Source of the DNA: Amyelois transitella
Lineage: Eukaryota; Arthropoda; Insecta; Lepidoptera; Pyralidae
NCBI RefSeq assembly: GCF_032362555.1
Contig: NC_083515.1
Span: 7,289,001 to 7,353,000 of the forward strand
Reading direction: 5' to 3'
DNA length: 64,000 bases
Below, piece after piece: positions 49,201-57,768 of the stretch. The stretch's first letter is position 1, and every line of letters starts with the position of its first letter. The position numbers and the translations under genes were made by a program. The notes beneath the pieces were generated by a model, which had not been told where the DNA came from, did no database searches, and saw only the letters and a program-made list of their open reading frames with translations.

Positions 49201-51389
49201 CGTTTAAAAAGCTTATGCCCTTCTTCGTACTGCACATTATATGTTCTTGCAAAATTTTGTTCAGTGGTTTTGACGTGAAAAACGGACAAACAAAAACTTT
49301 CTTATCATTGAGTCTAAGAAGGTGGGGTTGAGGTGGTGGAGACCACGCCTTGACCTTTAGATAAAAATAAACGAAGCGAGGCGAGAAACGATGTATGCAA
49401 TAGCTCTGCTTTATCAATATTAAATTTATTAACGTGCAAATCAAGATTGAAATGTACCAAAATATATTTTTAACGTCGTAGTTGTTTTGTCACCTTGAAC
49501 TTGGTAAATGATAATTTTGTTGTAAATTTCTGTTACATCGTCAAATCGTTCGCGAGCTGCGACAGTGCCGAATCGTGACTTTGAAGATCAAGTATATAGC
49601 TTCTAAGTATTTTTTGATACAACCTACTTTTCACAGTCACGTTTTTCATACGATTTTTTCTTCAACATCTCTCGATTGCACTCCATAGTTTATTTTTTGT
49701 ATAAGAAATACTAAGGATACATTTTTGTGAAGGAAGGAATACAGTCTGCAAGTTCTGCAACGGAGTAACTTATTGTTATAGATTACGAAAAAAGAAGATC
49801 CACCGAATGCATTTCCTTTTCTAAGCGCTTTCCCGATTGCAATTAATTGTACTTATGCATATTTGGAGAGACAACATTTAAAGATAATTGATTTGAAAAG
49901 AATTGGCAAAGTTTTTTAAATGTAGCCTTTGTTTGAATTTTGGCATTTTAAATATTTAAAGGCGTCGGCGGCTGGGCTTGGTCGTCACGATGGGGAGGCG
50001 GCAAGGAAGCCCCGGCCAGTGGCGCCGCAGCCCTCACGGCCCTGAACCCCTCCACCGACCCCCTGGTAGCGGCCCAATACGCCCCCGTCAGAGATGCCCC
50101 GCCAGCTCCAGACGATGAAATGCGCAACCTCATGGACAATAAAGAATGGTAAGTTGTATGGTCATGATAATGAATTGAGGTTTACCTTACGGCTATGCCT
50201 TAAATCCAATCTTGCCTTTACCGCTCACTCGCTCGGATGCATTTCGAAATGGTAACATCTGGCTGGACTAGATTGCATATTGGAACCGTTGTGCAATAGG
50301 TATACGAAGTTATCCAGAAACTTGTGTGGTACTACAGCACAACCAACGAGACATTATTATAATTGTAAGGTACTTGGGTACTATTCTCATTAATTAATTA
50401 ATAATAATATAATTATTAAGATAGTGTCATAGAAATCAAAATAATATATGGCAAAAGAAATACCATATTGAAACTTTAGTAATGATTTGTAGTCTGGGGT
50501 AGACTTTCATCGCCGTTTTCTGCGCTAAATGCACCATACAATAAGCACCATTTGTTATAATGGCGCATGTCATCAGCTTTATGATCTGTTTACTTGACGC
50601 CGGTAGTCACACAACCATTGTCACCAGCGCAGGTGGCAGCAGAGTTCACGTCCGCTACCTATTGTCTCCGACTAACTTGTTTGCTTACCTACTACCTACG
50701 CAAGTAAATTTGTTCTACGCAACTGAGCCGATTCACTGTTACGTAATGAAAAAATGTTAATAAAACATCGACATAAATACTAAACATTAAACTTAGATTT
50801 AAAATCGTATTTTCGTATAATTTTACTAGTGACCCGCCCCGGCTTCTCACACTCGCTTCCTCTTGAATCACTCTATCTATAAAAACTGCAAAACCCTTTG
50901 CGTTGTAAACATACAGACATAAGGACACACGCGGGAAGCGTCGTTTTGCTTTATACTACATGGTGATAAGAAAAAACGACGCTTTCCAAATAATTCTCAG
51001 ATGAATTATGTTTATTGCTTATACAAAAATACTATTGCACAAAATAAGCTGTTAGTCCAGTGGATTAGCAAGTTTTACTGGGTACTATTGTGTGCAGTAG
51101 TACTGAGCATTTATGCGTAAGTTCCTAACACTGAGGCAACGGCACTTATTATTCACGTTTGCACAGAAAGTGTTAATTGCGTTGCAATTGTGACGAATGA
51201 TTTCTACCGTTTGGGGTGAATCATTCTGCCTTGGATACTAATTGAGTCTGCTAATTCCGGCAGTTTATTAAGTTCTAAAATAAACAAAATACGTGCGAAG
51301 GTATATAAATGTATTGTTTATTTTGTTCCAGTTTGAGCAGCGCTGAAGAGAGTGATAAAATGTTGGACGGCCGGCCTTCGGTTGCGTAA
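34248..51389 (+). CDS. Unrecognised protein with two membrane segments
   Basis: Four exons, 34248-34422, 48587-48721, 49962-50148 and 51332-51389, join in frame to 184 residues. The N-terminal ~40 residues are polar. Two hydrophobic segments lie near 46-68 (GLCLMGSTLFIIG plus LAMLIAGGV) and 86-106 (GTLIAGGVILCIGLLFAG), joined by a short PPPDTPDTTE loop. The C-terminal tail is Ala/Pro-rich and acidic (DAPPAPDDEMRNLMDNKEW-like, then SAEESDKM). I do not recognise the family and assign no function. There is no cleavable signal peptide. Intron 1 is 14 kb and full of insertions. The last codons read GTTGCGTAAGC, so GTAAGC could be a donor and the stop could differ in another isoform. Confidence 0.75.
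34602..34719 (+). repeat. SINE-like fragment
   Basis: GCAACTTGTCAGTATTAGAA, ATAAGCCAAACAGCTGTAC and AAGACTGTTGGCTATGTCTA match the 3' half of the SINE at 17389. The (TATG)n tail is absent. Confidence 0.6.
35660..35768 (+). repeat. SINE-like fragment, internally deleted
   Basis: TGATGTCGTAAAAGGCAACT is followed directly by CTAATAAAGCTGAACATGG and GACTGTTGGCTCTATC. The middle of the SINE is missing. Confidence 0.6.
35891..36093 (+). mobile_element. Helitron-like non-autonomous repeat
   Basis: Begins TCCTACTACTATTATAAAGG, contains TTGTTACTCTTTCACGCAAA and AACTACTGAACCGATTACC, and ends GACGAAGTCGCGGGC...CTAG. TC start and CTAG end without inverted repeats or target duplication is the Helitron pattern. 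The same body recurs at 41843-41920. Confidence 0.55.
36094..38576. other. Intron 1 DNA with a GC-rich island
   Basis: Mostly unassigned intron. 36970-37045 carries the motif CAATCTCTTCCAGTCAACC also seen at 6390 and 57202 (retroelement fragment). 37878-37965 is strongly GC- and CpG-rich (GGTGACCGGCGCCTGCGGCC and following) in an otherwise AT-rich intron and could be a regulatory element or alternative promoter. Confidence 0.35.
38577..38712 (+). repeat. SINE-like copy, internally deleted
   Basis: CTGGCACCAAAAG, CCACTCCATCTCTTTCCAAT, then TTTTCAACACTGTTGGCTCT and CCCCGCAAGGGATATAGACG. The middle third is missing. Confidence 0.65.
39175..39415 (-). mobile_element. Complete SINE-like element (minus) with target duplication
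   Basis: 241 bp, in reverse orientation, from the tail side (ACATATATTCACGT) to the head (complement of GTGCCGTGTGGTGGCACC). It is flanked by a 10-bp direct repeat ATTGACACTT at 39165-39174 and 39416-39425. Same family as 17389-17652. Confidence 0.8.
39701..40135. repeat. Left inverted arm of 435-bp-arm element
   Basis: Pairs with 42472-42906. Within the arm, GGAAAAATAAACTTCCTGCTG (39853 on) and GGAAGAAAAATAAACTTTCT (39992 on) begin two degenerate direct repeats, each preceded by a CCTG(G)CAGG-like motif. Confidence 0.85.
40243..41102 (-). pseudogene. Broken transposon protein with LPPC / NGW / WF-GD motifs
   Basis: On the minus strand an open block (40372-40741) encodes NEARYEKF, APNLPPCQRELQQQLLRAAY, NNGWNLIDD and FNWFQGDTVPSSIYDILL. 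It is spliced (donor 40371, acceptor 40275) to an acidic tail EEEESDEDAN and stop at 40243. This motif order is one I associate with transposon-encoded proteins of many invertebrates. Upstream the frame continues as ALGSAEIIEKKEEIF, LEKFVCQMYG, then a TGA at about 40742, and a shifted fragment reaches 41102 (VLFS..., NWDPRYVKAYQDF). One nonsense codon and at least one frameshift make it non-functional. I cannot name the superfamily. Confidence 0.65.
41560..42145 (+). mobile_element. Helitron-like repeats nested in the long-arm element
   Basis: Two pieces: 41575-41760 (AAAGAAAGTCGTGTTAGTTA, ACTTATAACTCAAGAACGGC, ACATAGGATACTTTTTATCC) and 41843-42145 (GCGAAAGTTTGTG, TTGTTACTCTTTCACGCAAA, then CACGGGGCGGAGCTCCGCGC). 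Both share body motifs with 35891-36093. Confidence 0.5.
42180..42375 (+). mobile_element. Non-autonomous repeat ending GGGGCGGGTCGCTAG
   Basis: ACTACATAGTATAAAACAAA, GTCTGTATGC, TGCGGTTTTTTGTAACAGG and a terminus GAAGCCGGGGCGGGTCGCTAG. An inverted copy lies at 50825-50970. The CTAG terminus again suggests a Helitron-like element. Confidence 0.55.
42472..42906. repeat. Right inverted arm of 435-bp-arm element
   Basis: Reverse complement of 39701-40135 along its whole length, with only scattered differences, for example at the outer CTAGT/CTACT position. Confidence 0.85.
42928..43048 (+). repeat. Diverged SINE-like 3' fragment
   Basis: ATCAATTCCGTTATTAAG, TGAACGTGGCCTTCGAATC, TAGACTCTTAGTTCTCTCTA, CGGATAAAGACGTGATTAAG and TATGTATGG follow the SINE order with many changes. 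Confidence 0.5.
43049..45197. other. Intron 1 DNA, partly GC-rich, no exon
   Basis: 43240-43480 and 43630-43700 are GC-rich. GGCAGCTGGTA occurs at 43431 and 43462. A Helitron-like end CTAGCTTTTGCGC (minus) is at 44118. 43830-44000 contains GAAAGTTGAAATTTGGTATG and a repeated TTAATGG(T/G)ATTTTCCAT block, of unknown type. No splice-bounded exon was found. Confidence 0.35.
45198..45455 (+). mobile_element. Helitron-like non-autonomous repeat, complete ends
   Basis: Starts TCTATACTTATATTATAAAG directly after an A and ends GACGAAGTCGCGGGCACAGCTAG directly before a T. Helitrons insert between A and T, start with TC and end with CTAG. The internal ATCTCAGGAACTACTGGTTC and TATCGAGGAAGGCTTTAGG are widely repeated in Lepidoptera (recalled). 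Confidence 0.65.
45456..48586. other. Intron 1 DNA, nothing certain
   Basis: AT-rich, with no exon joined in frame to the neighbouring coding exons. 46490-46960 is somewhat less AT-rich but shows no domain. Confidence 0.4.
49188..49320 (-). repeat. Helitron-like fragment (minus)
   Basis: CTAGCTTTCGCCCG, then CAGTGGTTTTGACGTGAAAA and CGGACAAACAAAAACTTTC. This is the reverse of the 3' end of the CTAG-terminating repeat family, with the body decayed. Confidence 0.45.
50825..50970 (-). repeat. Inverted copy of the 42180-42375 repeat
   Basis: CTAGTGACCCGCCCCGGCTTC, TGAATCACTCTATCTATAAA and TTTGCTTTATACTACATGGT mirror the repeat at 42180-42375, with internal deletion. Confidence 0.6.
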
Positions 51390-53178
51390 GCACAACACCA
51401 AACCATTTCTTTTGCGACTTTGGATTATTCCTAATATCCCCCTAAATGAATTGATTGAGGCACGTTAGACAGGTAGTGTGGTACATAGTGTACTGAGGTA
51501 TGATTTACTACTGAATTTATTTTTCAGATAATTTCAAAAGAGTAAGGTTAATGTATCTTTGCTACAGTTCTTGCGTGCCTGTTTCGTGTCCATAAAGATG
51601 TTGCATTTGTGGTACAAACTGTAGACATTGCAAGACAGGAGTCTTGCGCCTATAAATGTAGACGGCGTAAATAATTGCCTGTATAATTTATGTTAGTATG
51701 TAACATTGAGCTTTTATTTTTTCTCTTATTGCTAAAATAATGACAGACACGTCTATTTTAAAATAAAGGTATAAACTGATAACACGTTGATAAGTGTGGA
51801 GGCACAAATTTCTTTTTCATACGGATTTATCAATTGCTTGATATAATTAAGGTATTTTAAAAGTGTTCAGATATATGAAATCATATTTACTGTTATAATT
51901 TATATACTTCTTAACACACCGTGTAGTCTTCTGACTTTTGTTGCAATATTTAACTTAGCTTGGTATTTGTCCTAATTATTAGAAGTAATTAGTAAAGACA
52001 AGTGGCCAAATTATCGTCCAGAGTTAGATTATATTAAAAATGTGGATAATTTATCTACTTACTAGCTCGATATATGATATCTCGAGTTAAATTTGGTTCT
52101 CAAACCACATCTCACGTACGCCGATAATTAACAACGGTTTATTTTAAATAAGTATGATATAAAAATTAAGCTATATTTTAGGATAGTGACGGATATTTTT
52201 TTATCAGAAAATCTTGTAACAATAATGAACTTATATCCATTCTTAACCGCCAATTTAAATAAAATTAATCAATAGGCATTCCTTTTAGTACAGAAGCAAT
52301 AAAAAAAGAATAATTTTGTGTAATCAATTGTAATAATCTAATTCTCGGTTTGTAGCATAGCAAATATTCTTAACTTCGACGCTCTCTTTGAAGATCTGAC
52401 GAAAAAATCATAAAAAAGTAGTGTAAAAAAAAATAGATTATTTTATCATATTATTTTTTTTAAACCGTCCTTTAGTTTTAAGTTAATGTAATAATCTAAA
52501 TGATATAATAAGCTTGTTTTGAGTGTAATGGTTGCATTCCCGACTTAATTGAATATTTTACTTCCCTTTATTGAAATTTGTTCCTGTGAAAATGTGTAAT
52601 CGCATTTATCATACATTAATAATTTTATCTTGAATTTATTGTAATTATTGCTCTCTTTTCTCGTCAATATTGTAGATGAAAGTGTTTTTTCCAAATTATT
52701 TATGTTATTTTTAAAGTATAGTTATAATTTATAAGTTTTGCCTTAGAAATGTTAAATTTTCTCAGTTTCTGAATCTTTACTCAGATTACATAATATATTA
52801 TTATTTAAGGTTTTTTTTTTAAACTATATTGATACATGGTGCATATGAAATTGGAAATTAATGAGGTTATGTAAACTTTATTTGAAGACAATATTGTATG
52901 TACTTAACAATTTTCTTTTTTGGAATGTTTACTAATTAAGTAAAAATAATTTTCATTCCTGATGGTTGTTTTATTTTTAAGATATTATACCACCTAAACT
53001 TTTTAATAAATATGCAGTACAGCAAAGAAGTTAAATTCTGTAAATGATATAAAAACACTGTTTATGTATAAAATAACGGTATAATTATAAAATAACAAAA
53101 TTGTGTGTCAACCTTTCTTGTTATTGTACAAGAAAAAATACATTTTCACTTTACATATTTTTGGAAACTTAAAGCTAA
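51390..53178. other. Convergent 3' regions of the two membrane-protein genes
   Basis: Lies between the two stop codons, so it must hold both 3' UTRs. A minus-strand AATAAA (TTTATT at 52970-52975) is a candidate signal for the gene on the right. No exon or repeat was recognised. Confidence 0.4.
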
Positions 53179-55228
53179 TCAGTCTCTGTTAGTGCGGCGC
53201 CACCAGGGCACACCAGTCACATCCTCTTCGCTGCAAACATTTACTGTAGGCCTATAAACAAATATTATGGTGATTAAATACTTAATACTCTAGAATAAAA
53301 TATGTTAATCCTGAAGATTATCTGCCCAGAATCAAAAATGGTCCAGAATTTTTGAATTAATTACAAAAATATTTTTTGAGAAATTGTCTGTGTTGTCCCA
53401 TGAGACATTGGGTTAATATTGTCAAAAAAAGACAGATTTAACTTGAGTTCTAGAAAATTTGAAAACAAAGCAATCCGTAGACTTGTAACTAACCTGTATA
53501 TTTGACTATGAGGTAATGTCGACGTCAACAAAGGGCAAGATGTGGCTGGCGGTTCCTGAAATACAAAAAGATATGTGAACACTTTGTTCTATTTCCTCAT
53601 GGCGTAAGTAAACACTTTGATAGATATAAATAAACAGTACAAAAAATAAAATGGTAAGGTAAAATTCTAAAATTAAAAAAACCTTCCCAGTTACTCTATT
53701 TTTTTTTGTTGTCTGCTCTGGTGTTAACTTTATTATTGTTATGCAAAATATGAGTCCAATGCATTGTGTTCATAACATCACCTTTGAAATTTTCCAATTG
53801 GCTAAGAAGTCTTTTTTTTAAATAAACACTATAGTGTTTATTTATTAAAGTTTATCCATTGGGGCCCTTCTCATTAAGAAATATTTCTTATCTTTTCTCT
53901 CTTTATCTGTTTAGAGAACAGAGTTGATGATGGTTGAGTAAGTTAGGCAGTGGGTAAACACATTACCTGTATGGCCTGCATTGGTATGTGCATGTTGTTT
54001 CGGAGTTTTCGCTGACGGATTTCGCGGCGCACGCAGCATTGAACGCCGAGGAGAACAGCGCACACACACGATGACAGGCATCCTTACCAGAAATAAATAA
54101 AGAATTTTAAAAAAAAAGTAGCATTCTTTGCTAATATATGGTGTATACAATTTTTTATTGGAACTAGTGGCAGGTAAGTTGACATCAAATTCTTGTCATT
54201 TTAAATTTGAACTTATAGCTGTGCCATGAGAGATGCTAGAATGATGTCATAGAATCACAAAAAATTTTAGATCACAAAGTGCAATGTAATAAATTATACT
54301 CACCAATATAAACTAAAACCCCAAGATCACCATTGCGATTTGTGCGTCTCAGAACAATACCAGCAATACACAGGGAAATGCCAGTTAAAATACCTACTAC
54401 AAATATTACCTGAAAAAAAAAGAAACAAAAATAATTGGAACATCAGTTGACAAAAACTTTTTGTTGTTGAATACAAAAAAAACAACTTTAAAACAAAAAA
54501 GAAACACCATTCCACTACAGTGTAGTAAAGTAATAAATTACCTGTAAAATATAATAGCACACATATTCAAACCCAGGGCAATGGCCTCCACAAGCCCCAA
54601 TAATTGGCACCTCAGGGCTCACCGAGGACGGAATAGGAGATCGGCTGACCGGTTGTGTGTGCAGGTCTACATCACACAGTGGCAAAGAAAATGCTGAAGC
54701 ACATTGTGGAAATGTGTAAGTTTCAGGCAAATGAGTGAGAACTTTTTCAGCTTTCTTATTGCTACGCCATGTACCTCCTCCACCATAGGGAGATTGGTAA
54801 ACAGGAGATGGTGGTCCATATTCTCTCAACGCAGTCCCATTGTAGTAATGAGGCATCTGAAAGGTAAATTTATCTGCTTTATAAAAATGGACACTGTGCG
54901 CTGAGACAACAATTATTGCTAGGCTAATAGTATATAAAAACAGTGGTTCTTGTCATGTTTGATAGCGTTTGTTCATGATGCAACCGACGAAAGGAAGTGT
55001 CATAAAACACTAAAGAGAGAAAGTATTATATTTACGGCTTACTTGATACGCGTTGTCTGATGTGGAACTGTCAGTCCCCGTAACCTGGTACACTGGGGCA
55101 TTAATGTCCTCTACCCATGGGTATTTGGCTCTTTGATGGGCAGCATTAGAAAGCTGCTGTTCGCTGCGTGGAACAACAGTCGTTTGGTAAGGATGGACAC
55201 TACGCGGAGACAGTTGTTGTTTGAACAT
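53179..55228 (-). CDS. Unrecognised proline-rich protein with two membrane segments
   Basis: Six exons on the minus strand, 55043-55228, 54542-54856, 54304-54409, 53967-54082, 53494-53555 and 53179-53251, join in frame to 285 residues. The first ~155 residues are soluble-looking and rich in Pro, Tyr and Ser (EYGPPSPVYQSPYGGGG). Hydrophobic segments lie near 162-187 (YYILQVIFVVGILTGISLCI) and 196-221 (GVLVYIGGCLSSCVCAVLLG), joined by a short RRTNRNGD loop. A basic juxtamembrane stretch RREIRQRKLRNN follows, then a Ser/Thr-rich tail ending VPWWRRTNRD. No signal peptide is seen. The architecture recalls small two-pass TMEM proteins, but I do not recognise the family. The start ATG at 55228 opens the longest in-frame exon. 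Confidence 0.8.
53821..53842. repeat. 22-bp perfect palindrome
   Basis: AATAAACACTA followed by its exact reverse complement TAGTGTTTATT, in intron 4 of the minus-strand gene. It includes AATAAA on both strands. Confidence 0.7.
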
Positions 55229-55544
55229 GGTTATTTCGCATATGTTTGTAAGCTAAAAAAAACATGCATCATTATTCTAAAGTTTCATCTCCATGTTTTA
55301 TAATCCCAATGTGTTTACAAACTAACCTCATTATGCAACAATTATCCAATTGCTATCTTTCTAAAACCATCCGAATTTAAACTAACAATCTCACATTAAC
55401 TATTACTGTTAAAAAAGTAGACCAAAAAACATCTCATGAAACCGCCATATTTGTTTTGTTTGATTACTTTCTTTCTTTGGTTACCACTTTGGTTTGGTTG
55501 GTTGGTTTAGAAGATTGATTAGTGTTGCCGTTTCAATTGATCAC
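55229..55544. promoter_or_regulatory. 5' flank of the 55228 gene
   Basis: About 300 bp upstream (higher coordinates) of the minus-strand start codon. It should contain its promoter and 5' UTR. No TATA box is evident. Confidence 0.35.
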
Positions 55545-57155
55545 TACATACATACATACCATCACGCCTGTTTCCCATTGGGGTAGGCAGACTATGGATT
55601 TCCACTTGCTACGATCCTTACAGATCTCTCCCGCTTCTTCCACACTAATTACTCTTTTCATGCATATTCGACGATTATGGGTACTCCTAACATCTCCCTT
55701 TTACAAGACATCGAAATTTGGTATTTAAGTTCGACGAGGCCGGCCCTGTCCCTCATTTACAGTCAGCTTTGCCTTATATATTCCTTTCGTTAGCCTGTCC
55801 TGTCCTGTCATCCATTCTCTCGACATGTCCAAACCATCTTAACATACTCTTTTCAATTTTGGTCACCACATCCTCTTTCATTTCACACATTTCTCTTATG
55901 TCTGTCTCTTCTTCTAATTAGATCTTTTACACCAAACATTACAGTTACAGCTCTCATTTCAACTGCGTTAACTCTACTTTTATTTTGTTTCTGCCATACC
56001 CAACTCTCAGTCCCATACATACCTACATAAGTGTAGGCAGTAACACACCATAATGAACGGCCAATCGGGCATTTTTTCATACCCTCCTACTTCGCTTAAA
56101 GGAATAATAGGATAACTCATTCATTCTTAATCTGCATTCAACTTCTTTCAAAGCACTCAAACAGTTGTCCATGAATAGATTGAACAGCCACGGTGACGCT
56201 ACATATCTTTGACTAACACCTTTCTGGATATCAAACTAGTATGTGTAGCTGCCATTCACTCTGACACAAGCGCTGGAATCCTTGTAAAGAGATTTCAGCG
56301 CCTGGATTAGTAGACCACTCAAACTATACTTGGACAAAACAGACCATAATACACTTCTTACTATTCTATCATTAGACTTTTCCAAATCCACGAAAACGCA
56401 ATGCTTTTTGACTCTTAGCCAAAAATTTTTCTTTAATGTTTCGTAAGGAAAATACCTGATCTGTACATCCCATCCCCATTCTTAATCCCGTTTGCAAATC
56501 CCATATTTTCTTTTCTGTCTCTTTCACAACTCTTTTAATCAATATCTTTGTAGCGGGAACGATGATTCGGCTCGACCACCACCAAAGGGAAGATTTTCCG
56601 CCAGGCTAGGTGTTATGCCTGGGGAACCGCGGCTTCAATGAGTAGTGTCGGAGGTTGTATTTATGCTCCAATCCATGAAATCTTTGCAATCGCGATTTAG
56701 ATTCTTCGCTGCTATTGGTTGAGACAGACAGTAGTTGTTTGATTGGATGTTGTGACGAGTGGCGTAGAGATGCTCTTTGCATATAACTTACCAACCTCTT
56801 GAAGACTAATGCCTCAATAACTTTTGAATTCTTGCTGTGATCCCTTTATAAAGAGGTACAATAACGGCTTTGCACCAATGTCTCGGCACATTTCCGTTTC
56901 TTAGCCAAAAGTTAAAAGGCGACACAGTTGAATAGCCACGAAGCCCTGTCCAGTCTTAAGCATTTCGACGTTAATCCTATTATATCCCGCAGATTTGCCT
57001 ATTTTCAATCCATCTACAACAATTGTTATTTCATCTATACAATCTTCACTTTTATCGGATTGTGTTTCATTCTCATGAAAATTTTTATCCTTTTTAAATA
57101 TTTCCCTTTCAATAAATTCCGTGTGCATTGTATCTTTAAACATTTATTTATCTTG
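55545..57155 (-). mobile_element. Decayed RTE-like LINE (minus)
   Basis: From the tail (ACATACATACATACCATCACG, complement of CGTGAT plus TATG repeats) upwards, pieces of the same LINE as 18710-22121 read on the minus strand: YGTESWVWQKQNKSRVNAVEM near 56000, fragments around 56150-56500 corresponding to the polymerase domain, and ITIVVDGLKIGKSAGYNRIN plus VEMLKTGQGFVA near 56940-57040. Frames are broken many times. An unrelated 250-bp block interrupts it at 56549-56795. It occupies the spacer between two divergent host genes. Confidence 0.8.
56549..56795 (-). other. Unassigned insertion inside decayed LINE
   Basis: About 247 bp with no LINE similarity, opening a short minus-strand frame (SLRHSSQHPIKQLLSV, KYNLRHYSLKPRFPRHNT). 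It looks like a fragment of another retroelement, but I cannot place it. Confidence 0.35.
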
Positions 57156-57159
57156 CTCT

Positions 57160-57290
57160 GCGCCAACGCTAATCTTCCGTTTGGTTTCCTTCCACCCAAA
57201 GGTTGACTAGAAGAGATTGCACTAGCGAGTCCGAGTCTCTGCCTGTTTTACTCTTATGGTGCAATAATGAGTTTTATCTATCTATCTTAA
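57160..57290 (+). repeat. Retroelement 3' fragment (plus)
   Basis: CCACCCAAAGGTTGACTAGA, AGAGATTGCACTAGCGAG and TGGTGCAATAATGAG give the plus-strand version of the motif at 6390 and 37010, ending in a GCAATAA-type 3' end. Confidence 0.45.
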
Positions 57291-57768
57291 TTTAATTAGA
57301 TTTATAATAAGTCATATTCGCAGTTCTCAATATTTTTATAATTATTCCATCTTTTAAAATTAATAACATTATTTTTTGAATAATTATGAAACAGGCGCTC
57401 ACTCGTACGTCATTGTCATTTTTGTTTGATGTTGGTACTCTTTTCTTTTTTTTTTTGTACTTTACCATACCTGTCAAAATTAAGGTCGAAGTCGAAATCG
57501 TAGCTTTTGTATTTGTACCATTTCCTTGAAAAGAACAGAACAAAATTGTTCAATTATTTTGTTTTAATTTGTTTATTCAATCAATTCCATTTTTGTTATT
57601 ATTACCTTACCTATACTTGGCATTATAAATGTGAATAATTGGCAGCAACTTGAATATGTTTTGATGTTACATGTACATCGAATAACACCAAACAAATATT
57701 ACTTGTAATGAAGTTTAAACCGGTTTTCCTCTTTCCCGTATAACATACCCACCTGGATTCATTTAATC
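57291..57768. promoter_or_regulatory. 5' flank of ZC3H10 gene
   Basis: AT-rich, with no exon. It should contain the promoter and 5' UTR of the gene starting at 57769. In-frame stops precede the start codon. Confidence 0.35.
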
